From Streptomyces sp. 7-21 (GTDB lineage: Bacteria > Actinomycetota > Actinomycetes > Streptomycetales > Streptomycetaceae): a DNA stretch of 64,000 nucleotides. The notes beneath the pieces were generated by a model. That model was not told the DNA's origin. It did no database searches and worked only from the letters and a program-made list of their open reading frames with translations. Each line of letters opens with the position of its first letter. Within the stretch, counting starts at the first letter, position 1. The DNA lies in NCBI RefSeq assembly GCF_016741785.1, contig NZ_JAERRL010000005.1:124001-188000 (forward strand), read 5' to 3'. A program made the position numbers and the translations under genes. Positions 7,888 through 16,743 of the stretch are shown here, in pieces.

Positions 7888-10667
7888 GGCGCCCCGTACA
7901 GCAGGTCGAGCCGCGGCCGCTGCGCGGACGACCCGCTGGCCTCACGGGCCCACAGCCACAGGCTGTCGGTGCCCTCGGCGGTCAGCGCCAGGTCCAGCGT
8001 GCCGCCGGCCGCGTCCGCGACCGCGTCCAGCGGCAGCGGCACGGCCGCGACCGAGCCCCGCTCCAGCGGCCCGCTGGCGGTGGCGAGCACGTCGTCGCCG
8101 AGCGCGGGTCTGGTGGCGTACGACGTGGCCTCCTCGGACCAGTCGCCCTCGACGGGCCGGATGAGCACGTCGTCGGCCGAGTCGGCCGCGTCCTCGCTGG
8201 ACACGCCCAGCCACAGCGTGGCGCTCTTCAGCTCGGTGCCGGCCGGCGGCTGCGGCACCTCGAACCGCAGGTAGCTCTCGTACGGGCTGTCGCCGCGCAC
8301 CGCCAGCTGCTGGTGCGTGCCGTACACGGCGCTGGGCGCCGCGCCGTTGACGTACGTGTCGGCGACGGGGTCCAGGCTGGTGAGGCTGTCCACCGGCTCC
8401 GACGCCGCCGCCAGGTGGGCGCTGATCCGGGCGGCGGGCAGCTGCTCGCCGTACACGGCGGTCTCGTCCAGCTGGCCGTCGAAGTAGTCGCTGGCCGGCC
8501 GGTCCGGCCAGCGCAGCAGCGCGTCGCCACCGGTGCGCCAGTAGTAGCCGCTGAGGTTCCGGGCGGAGGTGACGCGGTTGTTGCTGGCGACGAGCTCGCC
8601 GTCCACGTACAGCTCCAGGCCGCGCGGCCCGATGGACGCGGCGGCGTGGTGCCACTCGCCGTCGTTGTACGGCTCGCTGCTCGTCGCCAGCCGGTAGGTG
8701 CCGTTGTAGACGCCGAACCGCAGCCGGCCGTCGTCGAGCATGTACAGGTTGTTGTCGTGGCTGTAGCTGTCCTGGAGGATGCGGTCGCCCATCCCGATCA
8801 GCTTGCCGCCCTCATCCGTGGTCGTCCGGAACCACGTCTCCAGCGTGTACTCGGTCACGCCCGAGTAGGGCCGCTCGTTGTACGTGTAGGCGTCCGTGCC
8901 GTCGTACCCGACGGCGGCAGCCTGGGGGCCCGGCACGGCCGGGTCGGCGCCGCGCTGCGGGCCGCCGCGGTGCGCGCCCGCGCTGCCGTTGCCCGAGGCG
9001 TCGGACGCGAAGTTCCCCGCCGTCTCGTCGTACGGCCAGTACAGCAGCGGGTCGTCGGCGAGCACGGCCGCCGCGTACGGCGGCGTGCTCGCGGCCGCCA
9101 TGGCGGTGACCGGCGGCGACAGGGCGCTGGTGTTGCCCGCGCCGTCGGTGGCGGTGATCCGGTAGCTGTGCGTCTCGCCGGGCTCGGCGGCGTCGGTGAA
9201 CGACAGCTGCGGGCGCCGCCAGGGCACCGACTCGGCGTCCACGGTGTGCACCGGCTCCGGGGCGCCGTCGCGGTAGACGCGGTACGTCAGCAGCGAGTCG
9301 TCCAGGTCCAGCGAGGGCCGCCACGTCAGCTCGATCTCACCCGGGACCAGGCTCCTGGCGTGCGCCTCGGGGACCGAGGGCGCGCCGGTGTCGGGGCCGG
9401 TCGCGAAGCGCGTCAGGCCCCACTGCGGCTCGCCGTTGACCGTGGTGAAGCCGCCGCCGACCCACAGGTAGTCGCGGTCGTCGCCCGGCACGTCCTCGGC
9501 GACCGCCAGGGTGCGCGGGCCGAGCGCCTCGCCGAGCCCGTCGTTGGTGTTGGGGAACCAGCCGAGCAGCTTCGGGTCGTGCACCGACTGGGCGAACAGG
9601 TGGTACCGCTCCTGGTTCGGGAACTCGCCCATGCTGGCGCAGTTGTGGGCGTGGTGCCCGCTGTAGAGCACCTCGTCGTGCACGGCGACGGCCTGCGTGG
9701 CGCCCAGGCAGGTGTCGCGCCACCGCTCGTCGAAGGTGTCCAGGTCCAGCGCGATCCGGCCGTCGAACACGCCCGAGCCGGTGCCCTCGTGCCCGGTGTA
9801 GAAGCCGGTGTCGTCGGTGGTGATGTCCTGCACGGTCGAGGCGCGTTCGATGAAGCCCAGCGGGTAGGCGCGGGCCACCTCCCCGGTGTCCGCGTCCACC
9901 ACGGCCAGGGCGTGCGAGTTCTCGCCGTTGACGGTGAAGAAGTCCCCGCCCAGCAGCACGTGTTCCCCGTCGGGGGTGACCTCCACGGCCTTGCCCGGCT
10001 CGTCGGCGTCGGCCACCCAGCCGTCCACCACGTCCCCGTCGCGGGTCACGGCCGCGAACCGGGACCGGCCGGTGCCGTCGATCCGCGTGAAGTTCCCGCC
10101 CAGGTAGACCCGGTCCTCGGTGACGGCCAGCGCCCGGACCATGCCGTTGGCCGAGACGGGGAACGGCTCGCGCGTGCACGAGGCGATGTCGACGGCGGCC
10201 AGGCTGGAGGCGCCCGAGCCGCCCGCCGAGCCGAACGTGCCGCCCACGTACAGCGTTTCGCCGTCCGGCGAGACCGCCAGCGCCCGCACCGACGCCGTGC
10301 CCGAGCCGACCGTGAACGGCATCTGGCAGTCGGCCGGTTCACCGGTCGCGGCGTCGAAGACCGCGAAGTTCAGCGCCTCGTGCTCGTCCTCGCCCGGCTC
10401 GGCGCCGGGCGGCCGGATCGCCGAGAACGTGCCGCCGACGAACACCAGGCCGCCGGCCTCCGCCATGGCGTAGACGATGCCGTTGGTCTGCCACGTCGGC
10501 AGCGTGTCGGCCGTCATGCTCACCGGCGGCGTCAGCGCCCCGGCCCGCTGTGCCGGGCTCCCGGGCACCCCCAGCAGCCCGGCGGCCACCGCGAGCCCGG
10601 CGGCCAGCGCCGCCGCCCGGGCCCGCCAGCCTCTGCGTCCGCGCCCTGCGCGCGACTGACTTCCCAT
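7884..10667 (-). CDS. Large secreted protein: beta-propeller, Fn3, LamG-like and DNRLRE domains
   Basis: 927 residues with a Sec signal peptide (RAAALAAGLAVAAGLLG region, likely cut near PAQRAGA). From the N-terminus: about 400 residues of propeller-like repeats marked by GG-x-F motifs (VFVGGTFSAI, YVGGTFGSAG, YLGGNFTRID, LLGGDFFTVN, VGGGFTTVNG); an Fn3-like domain near 420-515; a concanavalin/LamG-like domain near 535-750 (YTLETWFRTT, GEWHHAAASI, DGQLDETAVYG); and a DNRLRE-type beta-sandwich at the C-terminus (VADTYVNGAAPSAVYG, YLRFEVPQPP). ATG 10667 is chosen; a GTG at 10688 is possible. All domains are carbohydrate- or wall-associated types, and coupling to glycosyltransferase genes suggests it binds the EPS. 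Confidence 0.8.
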   Translation of the reverse strand: MGSQSRAGRGRRGWRARAAALAAGLAVAAGLLGVPGSPAQRAGALTPPVSMTADTLPTWQTNGIVYAMAEAGGLVFVGGTFSAIRPPGAEPGEDEHEALNFAVFDAATGEPADCQMPFTVGSGTASVRALAVSPDGETLYVGGTFGSAGGSGASSLAAVDIASCTREPFPVSANGMVRALAVTEDRVYLGGNFTRIDGTGRSRFAAVTRDGDVVDGWVADADEPGKAVEVTPDGEHVLLGGDFFTVNGENSHALAVVDADTGEVARAYPLGFIERASTVQDITTDDTGFYTGHEGTGSGVFDGRIALDLDTFDERWRDTCLGATQAVAVHDEVLYSGHHAHNCASMGEFPNQERYHLFAQSVHDPKLLGWFPNTNDGLGEALGPRTLAVAEDVPGDDRDYLWVGGGFTTVNGEPQWGLTRFATGPDTGAPSVPEAHARSLVPGEIELTWRPSLDLDDSLLTYRVYRDGAPEPVHTVDAESVPWRRPQLSFTDAAEPGETHSYRITATDGAGNTSALSPPVTAMAAASTPPYAAAVLADDPLLYWPYDETAGNFASDASGNGSAGAHRGGPQRGADPAVPGPQAAAVGYDGTDAYTYNERPYSGVTEYTLETWFRTTTDEGGKLIGMGDRILQDSYSHDNNLYMLDDGRLRFGVYNGTYRLATSSEPYNDGEWHHAAASIGPRGLELYVDGELVASNNRVTSARNLSGYYWRTGGDALLRWPDRPASDYFDGQLDETAVYGEQLPAARISAHLAAASEPVDSLTSLDPVADTYVNGAAPSAVYGTHQQLAVRGDSPYESYLRFEVPQPPAGTELKSATLWLGVSSEDAADSADDVLIRPVEGDWSEEATSYATRPALGDDVLATASGPLERGSVAAVPLPLDAVADAAGGTLDLALTAEGTDSLWLWAREASGSSAQRPRLDLLYGAP

Positions 10668-10773
10668 GCCCCTGGCCGATCCCCTCACCGCTCGCTCGAA
10701 GTCCTTGGAAAAACCCTGCGGTCCCTGTCAGTTGGACCACTCAGCCCTGTCACCGGTTGTACGCGCCGCAGGA

Positions 10774-11787
10774 CTATCTGTCGATCCGGACCCGCGCCCC
10801 GCTGCGCTCGGCCTCCAGCGCCGCCATGTCGGCGTCCACCATCAGCGCGGCCAGCTCCGGCCACAGCACGGTCGGCTTCCAGCCCAGCAGCTCCTCCGCC
10901 TTGCTGGCGTCGCCCACCAGGGCGTGCACCTCGCTGGGCCGCTCGTACTTCGGGTCGAAGCGCACGTACGCCGACCAGTCCAGCCCGGCGGCCTCGAACG
11001 CCGCCTGGAGGAAGTCCCGCACGCTGGCCGGGACCCCGGTGGCGATGACGTAGTCGTCCGGCTCGTCGCGCTGGAGCATCCGCCACATCGCCTCCACGTA
11101 CTCCGGCGCGTAGCCCCAGTCCCGCACCGCGTCCAGGTTCCCCAGGTACAGCCGGTCCTGGAGGCCCGCCCGGATCCGCGCCACCGCGCGGGTGATCTTG
11201 CGCGTCACGAACGTCTCGCCGCGGCGCGGCGACTCGTGGTTGAACAGGATGCCGTTCACCGCGAACATGCCATACGCCTCGCGGTAGTTGACGGTCGACC
11301 AGTAGCTGTACACCTTGGCGCAGCCGTACGGGCTGCGCGGGTGGAACGGGGTGCGCTCGTTCTGCGGGGGCGGCGCCGAGCCGAACATCTCCGAGGACGA
11401 CGCCTGGTAGATGCGGGTGTCGATGCCGCTGGCGCGTATCGCCTCCAGCAGCCGCAGCGTGCCCAGGCCCGTGACGTCCCCGGTGTACAGCGGCGCGTCG
11501 AACGACACACGCACGTGCGACTGCGCGCCCAGGTTGTACACCTCGTCAGGCTGCACATCCCGCAGCAGGTTGACCATGGCCACGCCGTCCGACAGGTCGG
11601 CGTGGTGCAGCACCAGCCGCCGCCCGGGCTCCTGCGGGTCCTGGTAGATGTGGTCGATGCGCTCGGTGTTGAACGACGACGAGCGGCGCACCAGGCCGTG
11701 CACCGTGTAGCCCTTCTCCAGCAGGAGTTCAGCCAGATACGAGCCGTCCTGGCCGGTGATGCCGGTGATCAGAGCGGTTTTGCCCAT
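10774..11787 (-). CDS. gmd: GDP-mannose 4,6-dehydratase
   Basis: 337 residues, full length for the family. It converts GDP-D-mannose to GDP-4-keto-6-deoxymannose, the first step to GDP-L-fucose. The extended SDR signature is present: [19 protein letters not shown] (NADP-binding GxxGxxG), [17 protein letters not shown] (specific to GMD), the catalytic S/T-Y-K set in [10 protein letters not shown] and [12 protein letters not shown], and [16 protein letters not shown]. It is divergent from the GDP-fucose synthase gene, with only about 31 bp between the starts, and is followed at about 106 nt by the LamG protein gene, with which it could be co-transcribed. Confidence 0.96.
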   Translation of the reverse strand: MGKTALITGITGQDGSYLAELLLEKGYTVHGLVRRSSSFNTERIDHIYQDPQEPGRRLVLHHADLSDGVAMVNLLRDVQPDEVYNLGAQSHVRVSFDAPLYTGDVTGLGTLRLLEAIRASGIDTRIYQASSSEMFGSAPPPQNERTPFHPRSPYGCAKVYSYWSTVNYREAYGMFAVNGILFNHESPRRGETFVTRKITRAVARIRAGLQDRLYLGNLDAVRDWGYAPEYVEAMWRMLQRDEPDDYVIATGVPASVRDFLQAAFEAAGLDWSAYVRFDPKYERPSEVHALVGDASKAEELLGWKPTVLWPELAALMVDADMAALEAERSGARVRIDR

Positions 11788-11818
11788 GCTGTGTACCCCC
11801 CAGCGGGATGATGCCGAT

Positions 11819-12790
11819 ATGAATGAGTCAAGCGAGCGCACGCCGCTGCTGCCGCCGGGCGCCCGGGTGTTCGTCGCCGGCCACCGCGGCCTGGCCGGGT
11901 CCGCCATCGCCCGGCTGCTGGCCGCCGAGGGGTACCAGGTGCTGACCCGGGGCCGTGAGGATCTGGACCTGCGTGACGCGGACCGCACCGCCGCGTACCT
12001 GTCTCAGGCACGCCCTGACGCCGTCGTCCTGGCGGCGGCGCGCGTGGGCGGCATCATGGCCAACGACCGTTACCCCGTGCCGTTTCTGGAGGACAACCTC
12101 CGCATCCAGCTGAGCGTCATCGCGGGGGCACACGCCGCCGGGGTGGAGCGGCTGCTGTTCCTCGGCTCCTCCTGCATCTACCCGAAGCACGCCCCGCAGC
12201 CCATCACCGAGGACGCGCTGCTGACCGGGCCGCTGGAGGCCACCAACGAGCCCTACGCGCTGGCGAAGATCGCGGGCATCGCCCAGGTGCGGGCCTACCG
12301 GCGCCAGTACGGCCGGTCCTACATCGCCGCCATGCCCACCAACCTGTACGGGCCCGGCGACAACTTCGACCCCGAGACCTCCCACGTGCTGCCCGCGCTC
12401 ATCCGCCGCTTCCACGAGGCGGCCCGCGACGGCCGGCCGGAGGTGGTGCTGTGGGGCAGCGGCACGCCCCGGCGGGAGTTCCTGCACAGCGACGACCTGG
12501 CCCGCGCCTGCCTGCTGCTGCTGCGCGCCTACGACGGCGACGCGCCGGTCAACGTCGGCTGCGGCGAGGACCTGACCATCGCCGAACTCGCCGCGCTCAT
12601 CGCGGACATCACCGGCTTCACCGGCCGGATCGCCTGGGACACCAGCAAGCCCGACGGCACCCCGCGCAAGCTGCTGGACGTCACGCGGCTGCGCGAGCTG
12701 GGCTTCACCCCCCGCATCGGGCTGCGGGAGGGCATCAGCGCGACGTACCAGTGGTGGCTGCACAGCGGCTCCTTAGCGGGCGGGAGGTGA
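11819..12790 (+). CDS. fcl: GDP-L-fucose synthase (GDP-4-keto-6-deoxymannose epimerase/reductase)
   Basis: 323 residues. It epimerises and reduces the GMD product to GDP-L-fucose with NADPH. Diagnostic segments: [19 protein letters not shown] (GxxGxxG), [31 protein letters not shown] (catalytic Ser/Cys), [10 protein letters not shown] (Y-x3-K) and [18 protein letters not shown] 11819 follows GGGATGATG. Codon 319 is TTA (12773-12775), one of the very few TTA codons in this window, implying dependence on the bldA tRNA for full-length product. Divergent partner of gmd and convergent with the priming transferase. Confidence 0.95.
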   Translation: MNESSERTPLLPPGARVFVAGHRGLAGSAIARLLAAEGYQVLTRGREDLDLRDADRTAAYLSQARPDAVVLAAARVGGIMANDRYPVPFLEDNLRIQLSVIAGAHAAGVERLLFLGSSCIYPKHAPQPITEDALLTGPLEATNEPYALAKIAGIAQVRAYRRQYGRSYIAAMPTNLYGPGDNFDPETSHVLPALIRRFHEAARDGRPEVVLWGSGTPRREFLHSDDLARACLLLLRAYDGDAPVNVGCGEDLTIAELAALIADITGFTGRIAWDTSKPDGTPRKLLDVTRLRELGFTPRIGLREGISATYQWWLHSGSLAGGR

Positions 12791-12804
12791 GGCGGGGCGG
12801 TGGG

Positions 12805-14325
12805 TCAGTACGCGCCGCGGCCGTCGAGGACCGCGCGGACGGTGCGGGCCAGCACGTCGAGATCGCCCGTCACCGACCAGTTGTCGGCGTAGGACAGGTC
12901 AAGCGCAAGGCCCTCGTCCCACGACAGTTCTGACCTGCCGCTGACCTGCCACAGTCCGGTGAGCCCCGGCTTGACGGAGAGCCTGCGCAGTTCGGCCACC
13001 CCGTAGGAGGCGACCTCGCCGGGCAGCGGCGGGCGCGGGCCGACCAGCGACATCTCGCCGCGCAGGACGTTGACCAGCTGGGGGAGTTCGTCGAGGGAGG
13101 TGCGGCGCAGCAGCCGCCCGACACGGGTGACCCTGGGGTCCCGGCGGATCTTGAACAGCGGCCCGGTGACGTGCTCGTTCGACGCCTCCAGGCCGGGCCG
13201 CAGCCGCTCCGCGTCCGCCACCATCGTGCGGAACTTCCACAGCGTGAACGGCGCGCCCCGGTGGCCGATGCGGGTCTGCCGGTACAGCGCCGGGCCGGGG
13301 GAGTCCAGGCGTATCGCCAGGGCGATCAGCGCCAGCAGCGGCGCGAGCAGCAGCAGCCCGAGCGCCGCCGCGGTCCGGTCCAGCGCCGCCTTCACCAGCG
13401 ACTGCGGGCCGCCGCGCAGCGGCGGTGCCACGTGCAGCAGGCTCAGCCCGGCGGCGGACTCGACGCGGATGCGGCGCGGCGCCACGTCGGTCAGCCCGGC
13501 CGCGACCACCAGGGCCAGGCCCGCGTCCTGCACGGCCCACGACAGGCGCCGCAGCCGCTCGCCCGTCAGCAGCGGGCCGGGCACGGCCAGCACCAGATCG
13601 GCGCGGGTGCGGCGCGCGGCGGCCAGCACCGTCGGGCCGTCGGGGCCGTCGGGCACCAGATCGGGCGCGGCGGGCGCGCCGTCAGACGGCTGCGGCGGGC
13701 CGGGGAGGCGGCCTGGTTCCACGACGCCGCTGGTGAGCTGGCCCTCGCCGACGGGCACGGCGCCGACGACGACGTAGGCGTGGTCGGTGCGCGCCGCCAG
13801 CCGCGCCGACACGGCGTCGGCCGCGCCGGGCTCGCCGACGACCAGGACCCGGCGCACGGCGCGGGCGTGATGGCGCTGGCGCGTCAGGTGGTGGTGGATC
13901 GCGGCCGACGCGGCGCCGGTGATGACGGCGGCGGGCGCGAGGGCGAGCAGCGCCGTGCCCAGGGGGGTGTCGTCACCGGTCGCGGCACGCAGCACGGCGA
14001 GCACGCCCACGAAGAACAGCCAGTCGTGGGCGGTGGCGAGCAGGCCGCGGCGCTCGGCGAGCGTGCGGCGGGCGTAGCGGTGGTGGAAGGCGCGGACGCC
14101 GGTCCAGCAGACGGCGGCGGCGAGCGCGGTGGCCGCGGGGTTGGGGCGGCCGTGAAGCGTGAGAACGAGCAGAACGGGGAAGAACGAGCCGGTCGCGTCG
14201 GCGGCGAGCGCGACGAGCGCGAGCGGCGGGTACCACGGCGGCGTCGCCGGGCGGGTGCCGGGCGGCCGTAAGACGGTGGCGGGTCTTCGCGAGCGGGCGG
14301 GTGGCGACGTGTCCGGTTGTCTCAT
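12805..14325 (-). CDS. Exopolysaccharide priming polyprenyl-phosphate glycosyl-1-phosphotransferase (WcaJ-like)
   Basis: 506 residues. The N-terminal part has four or five membrane helices and a degenerate nucleotide-binding domain (RRVLVVGEPGAADAVSARLA). The C-terminal ~200 residues form the bacterial sugar-transferase domain: ALDRTAAALGLLLLAPLLAL (re-entrant helix), YRQTRIGHRGAPFTLWKFRT, RRTSLDELPQLVNVLRGEMS, LVGPRPPLPGEV and LSVKPGLTGLWQVSGRSELS. It transfers hexose-1-phosphate to undecaprenyl phosphate, starting repeat-unit synthesis. ATG 14325 follows GGGGAG. Codon 19 is TTA (14271-14269), so translation of this committed step should require bldA tRNA. Confidence 0.92.
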   Translation of the reverse strand: MRQPDTSPPARSRRPATVLRPPGTRPATPPWYPPLALVALAADATGSFFPVLLVLTLHGRPNPAATALAAAVCWTGVRAFHHRYARRTLAERRGLLATAHDWLFFVGVLAVLRAATGDDTPLGTALLALAPAAVITGAASAAIHHHLTRQRHHARAVRRVLVVGEPGAADAVSARLAARTDHAYVVVGAVPVGEGQLTSGVVEPGRLPGPPQPSDGAPAAPDLVPDGPDGPTVLAAARRTRADLVLAVPGPLLTGERLRRLSWAVQDAGLALVVAAGLTDVAPRRIRVESAAGLSLLHVAPPLRGGPQSLVKAALDRTAAALGLLLLAPLLALIALAIRLDSPGPALYRQTRIGHRGAPFTLWKFRTMVADAERLRPGLEASNEHVTGPLFKIRRDPRVTRVGRLLRRTSLDELPQLVNVLRGEMSLVGPRPPLPGEVASYGVAELRRLSVKPGLTGLWQVSGRSELSWDEGLALDLSYADNWSVTGDLDVLARTVRAVLDGRGAY

Positions 14326-14733
14326 GAACTCCCCAGGACGGCCCGGTCATACACCAGAAACGAGAAGAGATTAGGGCATCCAGGCCGCCTTTTGCTGTCG
14401 TACGGCGAAACTTTCCGAAACCGCCCGCTTCCGGGGCCGGAATGACCCGGTCCGCATGGGGGCGCACCGTGCGGGAAGGTGGCGCGCCGGGCGCCAACTG
14501 TGCTGCCGCGTGCGTCATGTCGTGCGCTCGTTACCGGAGTTGGCTGTGGGCTGGCTGCGAGCTGGCCGAGCGGTGAGCGGGCGTCCGCGGGCTGGCGGCC
14601 AGCTTCAGCACGTCCGGCACGAGGCCGCACAACTCACATACATCTTTGTCGACCTGTCGCCCAGTATTCCCGGCTGTCCCGCGCGTCTCGCTTTGTCGAC
14701 TTAGGTGTCCACGATGGCGTGCCCGCCGGGGCG
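14326..14733. promoter_or_regulatory. 408-bp intergenic region upstream of the priming transferase, with CTTTGTCGAC direct repeat
   Basis: No convincing gene is seen here. The region lies 5' of the priming transferase gene and 3' of a LysR gene, so it should hold the promoter of the former. A 10-bp direct repeat CTTTGTCGAC occurs at 14644-14653 and 14691-14700, 47 bp apart start to start, each containing the palindrome GTCGAC. The stretch 14360-14420 is AT-richer than its surroundings. The repeat is a candidate regulator site; no matching regulator is known to me. Confidence 0.45.
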
Positions 14734-15660
14734 TCAGGTCACCGGGCACTGCACGCGGGCGAGCGCCTCGGCGAACGCCCGCACCGGCTCCGGCGCGGGC
14801 GGCCTGCCGTACACCGCCAGGAAGACGCTCCGGCGCTCGCCCGGCACCGCCGCCGTCCGCACTCCCGGATGCCGGTGCGCCGCCAGCGCCAGCCCCGGCA
14901 GCACGCTCACCCCCAGGCCGCCGGCGACCAGCGCCTGCACCGCCACGTAGTCGTCGGTCTGGAAGGTCACGCGCGGCGAGAAACCCGCCCGCGCACACGC
15001 GGCGACCAGGTGCGCGCGGCATCGCTCGCACCCCGCGATCCAGCTGCGGTCCGCGAACGCCGACAGCCGTGCCGCCCCGCCGCCCGCCGCAGCGCCAGCC
15101 GCGCCGCCGGGCTCCTCGCCGGCCGGAGTCACCAGGTACAGCGGTTCCCGCAGCACGGGCGTGAGCGTCGTGTTCCGCTCCTCGGCGCCGCCCGCGGCCT
15201 GCGGCGTGCCGTGCTCGAAGACCAGCGCGGCGTCCACCTCACCGTTCCGCAGCGCCGTCAGCGCCTCGGGCGGCTCGGCCTCCCGCAGTGCCAGCTCGAT
15301 GCCCGGATGGTCCGCCGCCAGCCGCGCCGCCGCCGGGGGCACAAGCGTCGCCAGCGCCGAGGGGAACGCCGCCAGCCGCACCCGCCCGGCGCGCAGCCCG
15401 GCGTGCGCCGCCAGCTCCGCGCGCACCGCCTCCACCTGGCCGAGGATCTCCTCGGCGCGCTCCACCAGCAGCCGCCCCGCCTCCGTCAGCACCACCCCGC
15501 GCCCGGCCCGCCGCACCAGCACCACCCCGGCCTCCGCCTCCAGCTTCGCCAGGTGGTGGCTGACCGACGGCTGCGAGTAGTGCAGCGCCTCGGCGGCGGC
15601 CGTCACCGATCCCTCGCGCGCCACCGCGACGAGCACCCGCAACCGGTTCAGGTCCCTCAT
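14734..15660 (-). CDS. LysR-family transcriptional regulator, divergent to the PLP dehydratase
   Basis: 308 residues. The winged HTH at residues 1-60 is typical (MRDLNRLRVLVAVAREGSVT, AAAEALHYSQPSVSHHLAKL, VLVRRAGRGVVLTEAGRLL), followed by the periplasmic-binding-like effector domain (RVRLAAFPSALATLVPPAAA, ALVAGGLGVSVLPGLALA). ATG 15660 is chosen from family length; upstream in-frame ATG codons exist at 15693 and between, and no RBS is strong. It starts 82 nt from, and opposite to, the dehydratase gene, the usual arrangement for a LysR regulator and its target. The effector is unknown; the dehydratase substrate or product is likely. Confidence 0.85.
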   Translation of the reverse strand: MRDLNRLRVLVAVAREGSVTAAAEALHYSQPSVSHHLAKLEAEAGVVLVRRAGRGVVLTEAGRLLVERAEEILGQVEAVRAELAAHAGLRAGRVRLAAFPSALATLVPPAAARLAADHPGIELALREAEPPEALTALRNGEVDAALVFEHGTPQAAGGAEERNTTLTPVLREPLYLVTPAGEEPGGAAGAAAGGGAARLSAFADRSWIAGCERCRAHLVAACARAGFSPRVTFQTDDYVAVQALVAGGLGVSVLPGLALAAHRHPGVRTAAVPGERRSVFLAVYGRPPAPEPVRAFAEALARVQCPVT

Positions 15661-15682
15661 CCCGCCAACCATAGAGGAGGCC

Positions 15683-15694
15683 GATGAATCCATC
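15683..15694. promoter_or_regulatory. Inverted repeat in LysR/dehydratase intergenic region (candidate LysR box)
   Basis: GATG-AATC-CATC is a 4-bp-arm dyad centred between the two divergent starts, with further partial copies (GTCATC, GATGA) nearby. LysR regulators usually bind an imperfect T-N11-A dyad in exactly this position. The short arms make chance possible. Confidence 0.35.
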
Positions 15695-15742
15695 GAAAGT
15701 CATCATTAGATCTATGTGTCCGGCCGTGGCACCGTGGCTGAC

Positions 15743-16726
15743 ATGACTGGCACGGCCACCCCCGCTCCACCGACGATCACCGACGCCCTGCGGGCCCGCC
15801 GCCTCCTGGCGGAGTACCTCCCGCCCACGCCGCAGTGGTCCTACCCCGCGCTCAACGCCACCGCCGGGGCCACCGTGTACGTCAAGCACGAGAACGCGCA
15901 GCCCACCGGCGCCTTCAAGGTGCGCGGCGGGCTGACCCTGCTCGCGGGCATGACCGAGGCGGAACGGCGGCGCGGCATCGTCGGCTACTCCACCGGCAAC
16001 CACGCCCAGTCCCTCGCCTACGCCGCCGCCGCGTTCGGCGCGCCGTGCGTGATCGTCATGCCCGAGCGGCCCAACCCGGCCAAGGCGGCGGCCGTCCGCG
16101 CCCTGGGCGCCGAACTGATCGAGTCCGGCGCCGACCTCGGCGAGGCGAGCGCCGCCGCCAGCGCCGTCGCCGCCGAGCGGGGAATGCGGCTGGTCAGCGC
16201 CGCCGACGAACCCGCGCTGATCGCGGGCGTCGCCACCGCCTACCTGGAGATCTTCGACCGCACACCCGACCTGGACGCGGTCATCGTCCCCGTCGGCGGC
16301 GGCAGCGGCGCCGCCGCGGCCTGCCTGACCGCCGCCGCGCTCGCCCCGCGCTGCCGCGTCATCGCCGTGCAGTCCGCCGCCTCGCCCGCCGCCCACGACT
16401 CCTGGCGCGCCGGGCGCCTGCTCACCCGGCCCAACCGCACCCGCGTCGAGGGCCTGGCCACCGGCAGCGGCTTCGCCCTGACCCAGCGCCTGCTCGCCGC
16501 GCACCTGGACGACTTCGTCCTCGTCGACGACGACGCCATCGCCGAGGCGCAGTGGCTGCTGATGCGCGACGCCCACACCCTCGCTGAGGGCGCCGGAGCC
16601 GCCGCGCTCGCCGGGCTGCTCGCCCTGCGCCCGCGCCTGGCGGGCCGGAAGGTCGCCGTGGTGTGCACCGGCGCGAACGCCAGCGAGCGGGAGCTGGCCG
16701 CCACCTGCGCCGCCCGCGCCGCGTAG
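15743..16726 (+). CDS. PLP-dependent threonine/serine dehydratase-family enzyme
   Basis: 327 residues from ATG 15743 (MTGTATPAPPTITD); no Shine-Dalgarno is visible before it or before the alternative GTG 15716, so the mRNA may be leaderless or nearly so. Fold type II PLP features: VKHENAQPTGAFKVRGG with the Schiff-base lysine, YSTGNHAQSLAYAAAAFG, the phosphate-binding VPVGGGSGAAAACL, and the C-terminal VCTGANAS. The family includes threonine, serine and hydroxyaspartate dehydratases and the EutB-like enzymes of ectoine use; no ectoine genes are nearby, so the substrate is left open. Probably controlled by the divergent LysR protein. Confidence 0.85.
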   Translation: MTGTATPAPPTITDALRARRLLAEYLPPTPQWSYPALNATAGATVYVKHENAQPTGAFKVRGGLTLLAGMTEAERRRGIVGYSTGNHAQSLAYAAAAFGAPCVIVMPERPNPAKAAAVRALGAELIESGADLGEASAAASAVAAERGMRLVSAADEPALIAGVATAYLEIFDRTPDLDAVIVPVGGGSGAAAACLTAAALAPRCRVIAVQSAASPAAHDSWRAGRLLTRPNRTRVEGLATGSGFALTQRLLAAHLDDFVLVDDDAIAEAQWLLMRDAHTLAEGAGAAALAGLLALRPRLAGRKVAVVCTGANASERELAATCAARAA

Positions 16727-16743
16727 GGCCGCCGCCGGTCCCG

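Noticed and set aside
7737..11048. A very long + strand open frame (over 1000 codons) opposite the LamG protein and gmd genes
   Set aside because: It is a GC-skew shadow: composition is Arg/Gly/His/Val-rich with no domain, no RBS and no signal, while the minus-strand frames have clear signal peptide, domains and the GMD signature.
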